Of a stretch of 64,000 nt of DNA, positions 11,355 to 25,000 are shown one piece after another. The notes below the pieces were generated by a model. The model did no database searches. It worked only from the letters and a program-made list of their open reading frames with translations, and was not told the origin of the DNA. The position numbers and the translations under genes were made by a program. The DNA comes from Sisyra terminalis. Lineage: Eukaryota > Arthropoda > Insecta > Neuroptera > Sisyridae. The stretch is from NCBI GenBank assembly GCA_958496175.1, contig OY292280.1, positions 16,058,001 through 16,122,000 of the forward strand, read 5' to 3'. Each line of letters opens with the position of its first letter. Position 1 is the first letter of the stretch.

Positions 11355-14300
11355 ACCCGAAACTGCCTTTGGTTCGAAAATCATCCCTTATATAACGAAG
11401 GTACTTGCAATTGTTGAAGAAGCCACATTCGTCTCTCCCTCTTAGTGGGAAGTGTTCATCCTTTAAACTGCCTGTTCATCCCTTAAACATGGTTTGTTTG
11501 GGGAAAAATTTGCACAGCACGTACAGATGGACTTATACATTCGATTAGCACCCTTAAAATTTTTTTTTTTTTCTTTGACGATTTTCGAGAAAATCAACGA
11601 TGGTTAACCCATGGATTTTTTTGGTGAAAAAACTTTATGTTTCGAATTCGAATAATATTATTATATCATCGTTCTAGACATTGTTGCGAACCCGAAACTG
11701 CCTTTGGTTCGAAAATCATCCCTTATATAACGAAGGTACTTGCAATTGTTGAAGAAGCCACATTCGTCTCCCCCTCTTAGTGGGAAGTGTTCATCCCTTA
11801 AACTGCCTGTTCATCCCTTAAACATGGTTTGTTTGGGGAAAAATTTGCACAGCACGTACAGATGGACTTATACATTCGATTGGCACCCTTAAAAAATTTT
11901 TTTTTTATTTGACGTTTTTCGAGAAAATCAACGATGGTTAACCCATGGATTTTTTTGATGAAAAAACTTTTTGTTTCGAAATCGAAAAATATTATTATAT
12001 CATCGTTCTAGACATTGTTGCGAACCCGAAACTGCCTTTGGTTTGAAAATCATCCCTTGTATAACGAGGGTACATGCAATTGTTGAAGAAGCCACATTCG
12101 TCTCCCCCTCTTAGTGGGAAGTGTTCATCCCTTAAACTGCCTGTTCATCCCATAAACATGGTTTGTTTGGGGAAAAATTTGCCCAGCACGTACAGATGGA
12201 CTTATACATTCGATTGGCACCCATAAAAAATTTTTTTCTTATTTGACGATTTTCGAGAAAATCAACGATGGTTAACCCATGGATTTTTTGGATGAAAAAA
12301 CTTTTTGTTTCGAAATCGAAAAATATTATTATATCATCGTTCTAGACATTGTTGCGAACCCGAAACTGCCTTTGGTTCGAAAATCATCCCTTATATAACG
12401 AAGGTACATGCAATTGTTGAAGAAGCCACATTCGTCTCTCCCTCTTAGTGGGAAGTGTTCATCTCTTAAACTGCCTGTTCATCCCTTAAACGAGGTTTGT
12501 TTGGGGAAAAATTTGCACAGCACGTACAGATGGACTTATACTTTCGATTGGCACCCTTAAAAATTTTTTTTTTTATTTGACGATTTTCGAGAAAATCAAC
12601 GATGGTTAACCCATGGATTTTTTTGATGAAAAAACTTTATGTTTCGAAATCGAAAAATATTATTTTATCATCGTTCTAGACATTGTTGCGAACCCGAAAC
12701 TGCCTTTGGTTCGAAAATCATCCCTTATATAACGAAGGTACATGCAATTGTTGAAGAAGCCACATTCGTCTCTCCCCCTTAGTGGGAAGTGTTCATCCCT
12801 TAAACTGCCTGTTCATCCCTTAAACATGGTTTGTCTGGGGAAAAATTTGCACAGCACGTACAGATGGACTTATACATTCGATTGGCACCCTTAAAAATTT
12901 TTTTTTTTATTTGACGATTTTCGAGAAAATCAACGATGGTTAACCCATGGATTTTTTTGATGAAAAAACTTTTTGTTTCGAAATCGAAAAATATTATTAT
13001 TTCATCGTTCTAGACATTGTTGCGAACCCGAAACTGCCTTTGGTTCGAAAATCATCCCTTATATAACGAAGGTACATGCAATTGTTGAAGAAGCCACATT
13101 CGTCTCTCCCTCTTAGTGGGAAGTGTTCATCCCTTAAACTGCCTGTTCATCCCTTAAACATGGTTTGTCTGGGGAAAAATTTGCACAGCACGTACAGATG
13201 GACTTATACATTCGATTGGCACCCTTAAAAATTTTTTTTTTTATTTGACGATTTTCGAGAAAATCAACGATGGTTAACCCATGGATTTTTTTGATGAAAA
13301 AACTTTTTGTTTCGAAATCGAAAAATATTATTATATCATCGTTCTAGACATTGTTGCGAACCCGAAACTGCCTTTGGTTCGAAAATCATCCCTTATATAA
13401 CGAAGGTACTTGCAATTGTTCAAGAAGCCACATTCGTCTCTCCCTCTTAGTGGGAAGTGTTCATCCCTTAAACTGCCTGTTCATCCCTTAAACATGGTTT
13501 GTTTGGGGAAAAATTTGCACAGCACGTACAGATGGACTTATACATTCGATTGGCACCCATAAAAAATTTTTTTCTTATTTGACGATTTTCGAGAAAATCA
13601 ACGATGGTTAACCCATGGATTTTTTTGATGAAAAAACTTTTTGATTCGAAATCGAATAATATTATTATATCATCGTTCTAGACATTGTTGCGAACCCGAA
13701 ACTGCCTTTGGTTCGAAAATCATCCCTTATATAACGAAGGTACTTGCAATTGTTGAAGAAGCCACATTCGTCTCTCCCTCTTAGTGGGAAGTGTTCATCC
13801 CTTAAACTGCCTGTTCATCCCTTAAACATGGTTTGTTTGGGGAAAAATTTGCACAGCACGTACAGATGGACTTATACATTCGATTGGCACCCTTAAAAAA
13901 TTTTTTTTTTATTTGACGTTTTTCGAGAAAATCAACGATGGTTAACCCATGGATTTTTTTGATGAAAAAACTTTTTGTTTCGAAATCGAAAAATATTATT
14001 ATATCATCGTTCTAGACATTGTTGCGAACCCGAAACTGCCTTTGGTTTGAAAATCATCCCTTGTATAACGAGGGTACATGCAATTGTTGAAGAAGCCACA
14101 TTCGTCTCTCCCTCTTAGTGGGAAGTGTTCATCCCTTAAACTGCCTGTTCATCCCATAAACATGGTTTGTTTGGGGAAAAATTTGCACAGCACGTACAGA
14201 TGGACTTATACATTCGATTGGCACCCATAAAAAATTTTTTTCTTATTTGACGATTTTCGAGAAAATCAACGATGGTTAACCCATGGATTTTTTGGATGAA

Positions 14301-16365
14301 AAAACTTTTTGTTTCGAAATCGAAAAATATTATTATATCATCGTTCTAGACATTGTTGCGAACCCGAAACTGCCTTTGGTTCGAAAATCATCCCTTATAT
14401 AACGAAGGTACATGCAATTGTTGAAGAAGCCACATTCGTCTCTCCCTCTTAGTGGGAAGTGTTCATCCTTTAAACTGCCTGTTCATCCCTTAAACATGGT
14501 TTGTCTGGGGAAAAATTTGCACAGCACGTACAGATGGACTTATACATTCGATTGGCACCCTTAAAAATTTTTTTTTTTATTTGACGATTTTTGAGAAAAT
14601 CAACGATGGTTAACCCATGGATTTTTTTGATGAAAAAACTTTTTGTTTCGAAATCGAAAAATATTATTATTTCATCGTTCTAGACATTGTTGCGAACCCG
14701 AAACTGTCTTTGGTTCGAAAATCATCCCTTATATAACGAAGGTACTTGCAATTGTTCAAGAAGCCACATTCGTCTCTCCCTCTTAGTGGGAAGTGTTCAT
14801 CCCTTAAACTGCCTGTTCATCCCTTAAACATGGTTTGTTTGGGGAAAAATTTGCACAGCACGTACAGATGGACTTATACATTCGATTGGCACCCATAAAA
14901 AATTTTTTTCTTATTTGACGATTTTCGAGAAAATCAACGATGGTTAACCCATGGATTTTTTTGATGAAAAAACTTTTTGATTCGAAATCGAATAATATTA
15001 TTATATCATCGTTCTAGACATTGTTGCGAACCCGAAACTGCCTTTGGTTCGAAAATCATCCCTTATATAACGAAGGTACTTGCAATTGTTGAAGAAGCCA
15101 CATTCGTCTCTCCCTCTTAGTGGGAAGTGTTCATCCCTTAAACTGCCTGTTCATCCCTTAAACATGGTTTGTTTGGGGAAAAATTTGCACAGCACGTACA
15201 GATGGACTTATACATTCGATTGGCACCCTTAAAAATTTTTTTTTTTATTTGACGTTTTTCGAGAAAATCAACGATGGTTAACCCATGGATTTTTTTGATG
15301 AAAAAACTTTTTGTTTCGAAATCGAAAAATATTATTATATCATCGTTCTAGACATTGTTGCGAACCCGAAACTGCCTTTGGTTTGAAAATCATCCCTTGT
15401 ATAACGAGGGTACATGCAATTGTTGAAGAAGCCACATTCGTCTCTCCCTCTTAGTGGGAAGTGTTCATCCCTTAAACTGCCTGTTCATCCCATAAACATG
15501 GTTTGTTTTGGGAAAAATTTGCACAGCACGTACAGATGGACTTATACATTCGATTGGCACCCATAAAAAATTTTTTTCTTATTTGACGATTTTCGAGAAA
15601 ATCAACGATGGTTAACCCATGGATTTTTTGGATGAAAAAACTTTTTGTTTCGAAATCGAAAAATATTATTATATCATCGTTCTAGACATTGTTGCGAACC
15701 CGAAACTGCCTTTGGTTCGAAAATCATCCCTTATATAACGAAGGTACATGCAATTGTTGAAGAAGCCACATTCGTCTCTCCCTCTTAGTGGGAAGTGTTC
15801 ATCTCTTAAACTGCCTGTTCATCCCTTAAACGAGGTTTGTTTGGGGAAAAATTTGCACAGCACGTACAGATGGACTTATACTTTCGATTGGCACCCTTAA
15901 AAATTTTTTTTTTTATTTGACGATTTTCGAGAAAATCAACGATGGTTAACCCATGGATTTTTTTGATGAAAAAACTTTATGTTTCGAAATCGAAAAATAT
16001 TATTTTATCATCGTTCTAGACATTGTTGCGAACCCGAAACTGCCTTTGGTTCGAAAATCATCCCTTATATAACGAAGGTACATGCAATTGTTGAAGAAGC
16101 CACATTCGTCTCTCCCTCTTAGTGGGAAGTGTTCATCCCTTAAACTGCCTGTTCATCCCTTAAACATGGTTTGTCTGGGGAAAAATTTGCACAGCACGTA
16201 CAGATGGACTTATACATTCGATTGGCACCCTTAAAAATTTTTTTTTTTATTTGACGATTTTCGAGAAAATCAACGATGGTTAACCCATGGATTTTTTTGA
16301 TGAAAAAACTTTTTGTTTCGAAATCGAAAAATATTATTATATCATCGTTCTAGACATTGTTGCGA
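11355..16365. repeat. Domain B, middle part: nested 4- and 10-monomer periodicities
   Basis: The trio at 13360-14361 (TTCAAG with ATTCGAAATCGAATAAT; GACGTTTTT; TTTGAAAATC with CGAGGG) recurs at 14696-15697, a shift of 1336 bp or four monomers. The trio at 11690-12691 (GACGTTTTT; TTTGAAAATC; CATCTCTTA) recurs at 15030-16031, a shift of 3340 bp or ten monomers. Several monomers carry CCCATAAA with TTTCTTATT in the tract. The same variant order is seen again from 51863, about 40 kb away. Confidence 0.8.
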
Positions 16366-17700
16366 ACCCGAAACTGCCTTTGGTTCGAAAATCATCCCTT
16401 ATATAACGAAGGTACATGCAATTGTTGAAGAAGCCACATTCGTCTCTCCCTCTTAGAGGGAAGTGTTCATCCCTTAAACTGCCTGTTCATCCCTTAAACA
16501 TGGTTTGTTTGGGGAAAAATTTGCACAGCACGTACAGATGGACTTATACATTCGATTGGCACCCTTAAAAAATATTTTTTTTATTTGACGATTTTCGAGA
16601 AAATCAACGATGGTTAACCCATGGATTTTTTTGATGAAAAAACTTTTTGTTTCGAAATCGAAAAATATTATTTTATCATCGTTCTAGACATTGTTGCGAA
16701 CCCGAAACTGCCTTTGGTTCGAAAATCATCCCTTATATAACGAAGGTACATGCAATTGTTGAAGAAGCCACATTCGTCTCTCCCTCTTAGTGGGAAGTGT
16801 TCATCCCTTAAACTGCCTGTTCATCCCTTAAACATGGTTTGTCTGGGGAAAAATTTGCACAGCACGTACAGATGGACTTATACATTCGATTGGCACCCTT
16901 AAAAATTTTTTTTTTTATTTGACGATTTTCGAGAAAATCAACGATGGTTAACCCATGGATTTTTTTGATGAAAAAACTTTTTGTTTCGAAATCGAAAAAT
17001 ATTATTATTTCATCGTTCTAGACATTGTTGCGAACCCGAAACTGCCTTTGGTTCGAAAATCATCCCTTATATAACGAAGGTACATGCAATTGTTGAAGAA
17101 GCCACATTCGTCTCTCCCTCTTAGTGGGAAGTGTTCATCCCTTAAACTGCCTGTTCATCCCTTAAACATGGTTTGTTTGGGGAAAAATTTGCACAGCACG
17201 TACAGATGGACTTATACATTCGATTGGCACCCTTAAAAATATTTTTTTTATTTGACGATTTTCGAGAAAATCAACGATGGTTAACCCATGGATTTTTTTG
17301 ATGAAAAAACTTTTTGTTTCGAAATCGAAAAATATTATTTTATCATCGTTCTAGACATTGTTGCGAACCCGAAACTGCCTTTGGTTCGAAAATCATCCCT
17401 TATATAACGAAGGTACATGCAATTGTTGAAGAAGCCACATTCGTCTCTCCCTCTTAGTGGGAAGTGTTCATCCCTTAAACTGCCTGTTCATCCCTTAAAC
17501 ATGGTTTGTCTGGGGAAAAATTTGCACAGCACGTACAGATGGACTTATACATTCGATTGGCACCCTTAAAAATTTTTTTTTTTATTTGACGATTTTCGAG
17601 AAAATCAACGATGGTTAACCCATGGATTTTTTTGATGAAAAAACTTTTTGTTTCGAAATCGAAAAATATTATTATTTCATCGTTCTAGACATTGTTGCGA
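16366..17700. repeat. Dimeric repeat, two rounds
   Basis: The pair 16366-17033 is repeated at 17034-17700. The first member of each pair has an interrupted tract (A-run, T, A, T-run) and ends ATTTTATCAT. The second member has GTTTGTCTGG, an A5T11 tract and ends ATTATTTCAT. The 17034 monomer is 333 bp because its tract is one base shorter. The first member of round one also has AGAGGG, which round two lacks. Confidence 0.78.
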
Positions 17701-20700
17701 ACCCGAAACTGCCTTTGGTTCGAAAATCATCCCTTATATAACGAAGGTACATGCAATTGTTGAAGAAGCCACATTCGTCTCTCCCTCTTAGTGGGAAGTG
17801 TTCATCCCTTAAACTGCCTGTTCATCCCTTAAACATGGTTTGTTTGGGGAAAAATTTGCACAGCACGTACAGATGGACTTATACATTCGATTGGCACCCT
17901 TAAAAAATTTTTTTTTTATTTGACGATTTTCGAGAAAATCAACGATGGTTAACCCATGGATTTTTTTGATGAAAAAACTTTTTGTTTCGAAATCGAAAAA
18001 TATTATTATATCATCGTTCTAGACATTGTTGCGAACCCGAAACTGCCTTTGGTTCGAAAATCATCCCTTATATAACGAAGGTACATGCAATTGTTGAAGA
18101 AGCCACATTCGTCTCTCCCTCTTAGTGGGAAGTGTTCATCCCTTAAACTGCCTGTTCATCCCTTAAACATGGTTTGTTTGGGGAAAAATTTGCACAGCAC
18201 GTACAGATGGACTTATACATTCGATTGGCACCCTTAAAAAATATTTTTTTTATTTGACGATTTTCGAGAAAATCAACGATGGTTAACCCATGGATTTTTT
18301 TGATGAAAAAACTTTTTGTTTCGAAATCGAAAAATATTATTATATCATCGTTCTAGACATTGTTGCGAACCCGAAACTGCCTTTGGTTCGAAAATCATCC
18401 CTTATATAACGAAGGTACATGCAATTGTTCAAGAAGCCACATTCGTCTCTCCCTCTTAGTGGGAAGTGTTCATCCCTTAAACTGCCTGTTCATCCCTTAA
18501 ACATGGTTTGTCTGGGGAAAAATTTGCACAGCACGTACAGATGGACTTATACATTCGATTGGCACCCTTAAAAATTTTTTTTTTTATTTGACGATTTTCG
18601 AGAAAATCAACGATGGTTAACCCATGGATTTTTTTGATGAAAAAACTTTTTATTTCGAAATCGAAAAATATTATTATTTCATCGTTCTAGACATTGTTGC
18701 GAACCCGAAACTGCCTTTGGTTCGAAAATCATCCCTTATATAACGAAGGTACATGCAATTGTTCAAGAAGCCACATTCGTCTCTCCCTCTTAGTGGGAAG
18801 TGTTCATCCCTTAAACTGCCTGTTCATCCCTTCAACATGGTTTGTCTGGGGAAAAATTTGCACAGCACGTACAGATGGACTTATACATTCGATTGGCACC
18901 CTTAAAAAATATTTTTTTTATTTGACGATTTTCGAGAAAATCAACGATGGTTAACCCATGGATTTTTTTGATGAAAAAACTTTTTGTTTCGAAATCGAAA
19001 AATATTATTATATCATCGTTCTAGACATTGTTGCGAACCCGAAACTGCCTTTGGTTCGAAAATCATCCCTTATATAACGAAGGTACATGCAATTGTTCAA
19101 GAAGCCACATTCGTCTCTCCCTCTTAGTGGGAAGTGTTCATCCCTTAAACTGCCTGTTCATCCCTTAAACATGGTTTGTCTGGGGAAAAATTTGCACAGC
19201 ACGTACAGATGGACTTATACATTCGATTGGCACCCTTAAAAATTTTTTTTTTTATTTGACGATTTTCGAGAAAATCAACGATGGTTAACCCATGGATTTT
19301 TTTGAAGAAAAAACTTTTTGTTTCGAAATCGAAAAATATTATTATTTCATCGTTCTAGACATTGTTGCGAACCCGAAACTGCCTTTGGTTCGAAAATCAT
19401 CCCTTATATAACGAAGGTACTTGCAATTGTTCAAGAAGCCACATTCGTCTCTCCCTCTTAGTGGGAAGTGTTCATCCCTTAAACTGCCTGTTCATCCCTT
19501 AAACATGGTTTGTTTGGGGAAAAATTTGCACAGCACGTACAGATGGACTTATACATTCGATTGGCACCCTTAAAAAATTTTTTTTTTATTTGACGATTTT
19601 CGAGAAAATCAACGATGGTTAACCCATGGATTTTTTTGATGAAAAAACATTTTGTTTCGAAATCGAAAAATATTATTATATCATCGTTCTAGACATTGTT
19701 GCGAACCCGAAACTGCCTTTGGTTCGAAAATCATCCCTTATATAACGAAGGTACATGCAATTGTTGAAGAAGCCACATTCGTCTCTCCCTCTTAGTGGGA
19801 AGTGTTCATCCCTTAAACTGCCTGTTCATCCCTTAAACATGGTTTGTTTGGGGAAAAATTTGCACAGCACGTACAGATGGACTTATACATTCGATTGGCA
19901 CCCTTAAAAAATATTTTTTTTATTTGACGATTTTCGAGAAAATCAACGATGGTTAACCCATGGATTTTTTTGATGAAAAAACTTTTTGTTTCGAAATCGA
20001 AAAATATTATTTTATCATCGTTCTAGACATTGTTGCGAACCCGAAACTGCCTTTGGTTCGAAAATCATCCCTTATATAACGAAGGTACATGCAATTGTTG
20101 AAGAAGCCACATTCGTCTCTCCCTCTTAGTGGGAAGAGTTCATCCCTTAAACTGCCTGTTCATCCCTTAAACATGGTTTGTCTGGGAAAAAATTTGAACA
20201 GCACGTACAGATGGACTTATACATTCGATTGGCACCCTTAAAATTTTTTTTTTTTATTTGACGATTTTCGAGAAAATCAACGATGGTTAACCCATGGATT
20301 TTTTTGATGAAAAAACTTTTTGTTTCGAAATCGAAAAATATTATTATTTCATCGTTCTAGACATTGTTGCGAACCCGAAACTGCCTTTGGTTCGAAAATC
20401 ATCCCTTATATAACGAAGGTACATGCAATTGTTGAAGAAGCCACATTCGTCTCTCCCTCTTAGTGGGAAGTGTTCATCCCTTAAACTGCCTGTTCATCCC
20501 TTAAACATGGTTTGTTTGGGGAAAAATTTGCACAGCACGTACAGATGGACTTATACATTCGATTGGCACCCTTAAAAAATTTTTTTTTTATTTGACGATT
20601 TTCGAGAAAATCAACGATGGTTAACCCATGGATTTTTTTGATGAAAAAACTTTTTGTTTCGAAATCGAAAAATATTATTATATCATCGTTCTAGACATTG

Positions 20701-22020
20701 TTGCGAACCCGAAACTGCCTTTGGTTCGAAAATCATCCCTTATATAACGAAGGTACATGCAATTGTTGAAGAAGCCACATTCGTCTCTCCCTCTTAGTGG
20801 GAAGTGTTCATCCCTTAAACTGCCTGTTCATCCCTTAAACATGGTTTGTTTGGGGAAAAATTTGCACAGCACGTACAGATGGACTTATACATTCGATTGG
20901 CACCCTTAAAAAATATTTTTTTTATTTGACGATTTTCGAGAAAATCAACGATGGTTAACCCATGGATTTTTTTGATGAAAAAACTTTTTGTTTCGAAATC
21001 GAAAAATATTATTATATCATCGTTCTAGACATTGTTGCGAACCCGAAACTGCCTTTGGTTCGAAAATCATCCCATATATAACGAAGGTACTTGCAATTGT
21101 TGAAGAAGCCACATTCGTCTCTCCCTCTTAGAGGGAAGTGTTCATCCCTTAAACTGCCTGTTCATCCCTTAAACGAGGTTTGTTTGGGGAAAAATTTGCA
21201 CAGCACGTACAGATGGACTTATACTTTCGATTGGCACCCTTAAAAAAATTTTTTTTTATTTGACGATTTTCGAGAAAATCAACGATGGTTTACCCATGGA
21301 TTTATTTGATGAAAAAACTTTTTGTTTCGAAATCGAAAAATAATATTATATCATCGTTCTAGACATTGTTGCGAACCCGAAACTGCCTTTGGTTCGAAAA
21401 TCATCCCTTATATAACGAAGGTACTTGCAATTGTTGAAGAAGCCGCATTCGTCTCTCCCTCTTAGTGGGAAGTGTTCATCCCTTAAACTGCCTGTTCATC
21501 CCTTAAATATGGTTTGTTTGGGGAAAAATTTGCACAGCACGTACAGATGGACTTATACATTCGATTAGCACCTTTAAAAAATTTTTTTTTTTTGACGATT
21601 TTCGAGAAAATCAACGATGGTTAACCCATGGATTTTTTTGATGATAAAACTTTTTGTTTCGAAATCGAAAAATATTATTATATCATCGTTCTAGACATTG
21701 TTGCGAACCCGAAACAGCCTTTGGTTCGAAAATCATCCCTTATATAACGATGGTACATGCAATTGTTGAAGAAGCCACATTCGTCTCTCCCTCTTAGTGG
21801 GAAGTGTTCATCCCTTAAACGAGGTTTGTTTGGGGAAAAATTTGCACAGCACGTACAGATGGACTTATACTTTCGATTGGCACCCATAAAAAATTTTTTT
21901 TTTATTTGCCGATTTTCGAGAAAATCAACGATGGTTAACCCATGGATTTTTTTGATGAAAAAACTTTTTGTTTCGAAATCGAAAAATATTATTATATCAT
22001 CGTTCTAGACATTGTTGCGA
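17701..22020. repeat. Domain C higher-order repeat, copy 1 (13 monomers, 4320 bp)
   Basis: Diagnostic order: plain (17701), interrupted tract (18035), TTTTTATTTCG (18369), CCTTCAAC (18703), TTGAAGAAA (19037), ACATTTTG with TTCAAG (19371), hybrid (19705), GAAGAG with TTTGAACAG (20039), plain, interrupted tract, CCCATATATAAC with AATAATATT (21041), GCCGCATTC (21375, 332 bp), and a short 314-bp monomer (21707). All of these return in order from 22021, except where that copy has two additional monomers. Confidence 0.88.
19705..20038. repeat. Hybrid monomer marking a two-monomer deletion
   Basis: The 5' two-thirds match the 24025 monomer, including the interrupted A6-T-A-T8 tract. The 3' end has ATTTTATCAT, as in the 24693 monomer. 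The intervening 24359 monomer is missing. This is the junction expected from an in-register exchange between 24025- and 24693-type monomers, with the switch between about 19915 and 20010. The reverse direction, a gain in copy 2, is less simple because it would not create the hybrid. Confidence 0.75.
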
Positions 22021-25000
22021 ACCCGAAACTGCCTTTGGTTCGAAAATCATCCCTTATATAACGAAGGTACATGCAATTGTTGAAGAAGCCACATTCGTCT
22101 CTCCCTCTTAGTGGGAAGTGTTCATCCCTTAAACTGCCTGTTCATCCCTTAAACATGGTTTGTTTGGGGAAAAATTTGCACAGCACGTACAGATGGACTT
22201 ATACATTCGATTGGCACCCTTAAAAAATTTTTTTTTTATTTGACGATTTTCGAGAAAATCAACGATGGTTAACCCATGGATTTTTTTGATGAAAAAACTT
22301 TTTGTTTCGAAATCGAAAAATATTATTATATCATCGTTCTAGACATTGTTGCGAACCCGAAACTGCCTTTGGTTCGAAAATCATCCCTTGTATAACGAAG
22401 GTACATGCAATTGTTGAAGAAGCCACATTCGTCTCTCCCTCTTAGTGGGAAGTGTTCATCCCTTAAACTGCCTGTTCATCCCTTAAACATGGTTTGTTTG
22501 GGGAAAAATTTGCACAGCACGTACAGATGGACTTATACATTCGATTGGCACCCTTAAAAAATATTTTTTTTATTTGACGATTTTCGAGAAAATCAACGAT
22601 GGTTAACCCATGGATTTTTTTGATGAAAAAACTTTTTGTTTCGAAATCGAAAAATATTATTATATCATCGTTCTAGACATTGTTGCGAACCCGAAACTGC
22701 CTTTGGTTCGAAAATCATCCCTTATATAACGAAGGTACATGCAATTGTTCAAGAAGCCACATTCGTCTCTCCCTCTTAGTGGGAAGTGTTCATCCCTTAA
22801 ACTGCCTGTTCATCCCTTAAACATGGTTTGTCTGGGGAAAAATTTGCACAGCACGTACAGATGGACTTATACATTCGATTGGCACCCTTAAAAATTTTTT
22901 TTTTTATTTGACGATTTTCGAGAAAATCAACGATGGTTAACCCATGGATTTTTTTGATGAAAAAACTTTTTATTTCGAAATCGAAAAATATTATTATTTC
23001 ATCGTTCTAGACATTGTTGCGAACCCGAAACTGCCTTTGGTTCGAAAATCATCCCTTATATAACGAAGGTACATGCAATTGTTCAAGAAGCCACATTCGT
23101 CTCTCCCTCTTAGTGGGAAGTGTTCATCCCTTAAACTGCCTGTTCATCCCTTCAACATGGTTTGTCTGGGGAAAAATTTGCACAGCACGTACAGATGGAC
23201 TTATACATTCGATTGGCACCCTTAAAAAATATTTTTTTTATTTGACGATTTTCGAGAAAATCAACGATGGTTAACCCATGGATTTTTTTGATGAAAAAAC
23301 TTTTTGTTTCGAAATCGAAAAATATTATTATATCATCGTTCTAGACATTGTTGCGAACCCGAAACTGCCTTTGGTTCGAAAATCATCCCTTATATAACGA
23401 AGGTACATGCAATTGTTCAAGAAGCCACATTCGTCTCTCCCTCTTAGTGGGAAGTGTTCATCCCTTAAACTGCCTGTTCATCCCTTAAACATGGTTTGTC
23501 TGGGGAAAAATTTGCACAGCACGTACAGATGGACTTATACATTCGATTGGCACCCTTAAAAATTTTTTTTTTTATTTGACGATTTTCGAGAAAATCAACG
23601 ATGGTTAACCCATGGATTTTTTTGAAGAAAAAACTTTTTGTTTCGAAATCGAAAAATATTATTATTTCATCGTTCTAGACATTGTTGCGAACCCGAAACT
23701 GCCTTTGGTTCGAAAATCATCCCTTATATAACGAAGGTACTTGCAATTGTTCAAGAAGCCACATTCGTCTCTCCCTCTTAGTGGGAAGTGTTCATCCCTT
23801 AAACTGCCTGTTCATCCCTTAAACATGGTTTGTTTGGGGAAAAATTTGCACAGCACGTACAGATGGACTTATACATTCGATTGGCACCCTTAAAAAATTT
23901 TTTTTTTATTTGACGATTTTCGAGAAAATCAACGATGGTTAACCCATGGATTTTTTTGATGAAAAAACATTTTGTTTCGAAATCGAAAAATATTATTATA
24001 TCATCGTTCTAGACATTGTTGCGAACCCGAAACTGCCTTTGGTTCGAAAATCATCCCTTATATAACGAAGGTACATGCAATTGTTGAAGAAGCCACATTC
24101 GTCTCTCCCTCTTAGTGGGAAGTGTTCATCCCTTAAACTGCCTGTTCATCCCTTAAACATGGTTTGTTTGGGGAAAAATTTGCACAGCACGTACAGATGG
24201 ACTTATACATTCGATTGGCACCCTTAAAAAATATTTTTTTTATTTGACGATTTTCGAGAAAATCAACGATGGTTAACCCATGGATTTTTTTGATGAAAAA
24301 ACTTTTTGTTTCGAAATCGAAAAATATTATTATATCATCGTTCTAGACATTGTTGCGAACCCGAAACTGCCTTTGGTTCGAAAATCATCCCTTATATAAC
24401 GATGGTACTTGCAATTGTTGAAGAAGCCACATTCGTCTCTCCCTCTTAGAGGGAAGTGTTCATCCCTTAAACTGCCTGTTCATCCCTTAAACGAGGTTTG
24501 TTTGGGGAAAAATTTGCACAGCACGTACAGATGGACTTATACATTCGATTGGCACCCATAAAAAATTTTTTTCTTATTTGACGATTTTCGAGAAAATCAA
24601 CGATGATTAACCCATGGATTTTTTGGATGAAAAAACTTTTTGTTTCGAAATCGAAAAATATTATTATATCATCGTTCTAGACATTGTTGCGAACCCGAAA
24701 CTGCCTTTGGTTCGAAAATCATCCCTTATATAACGAAGGTACATGCAATTGTTGAAGAAGCCACATTCGTCTCTCCCTCTTAGAGGGAAGTGTTCATCCC
24801 TTAAACTGCCTGTTCATCCCTTAAACGAGGTTTGTTTGGGGAAAAATTTGCACAGCACGTACTGATGGACTTATACTTTCGATTGGCACCCATAAAAAAT
24901 TTTTTTTTTATTTGACGATTTTCGAGAAAATCAACGATGGTTAACCCATGGATTTTTTTGATGAAAAAACTTTTTGTTTCGAAATCGAAAAATATTATTT

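Noticed and set aside
18694..18954. An 86-codon open frame on the plus strand, recurring at 23014, 57532, 61540 and 61874
   Set aside because: It begins at TTG and exists only where TTGAAG has become TTCAAG and CCTTAAAC has become CCTTCAAC, which removes stop codons. It recurs because the monomer recurs, and most monomers have stops in this frame. There is no domain, codon bias or separate regulation.
21678..21887. Minus-strand open frames of 60-69 codons, for example here and at 1975, 26666, 30316, 40919, 44218 and 49497
   Set aside because: They overlap the 20-bp direct repeat or its variants. They stay open mainly because the 20-bp deletion shifts the frame (short monomers) or because CTTCCC variants remove a stop. 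They are by-products of repeat variation, not genes.
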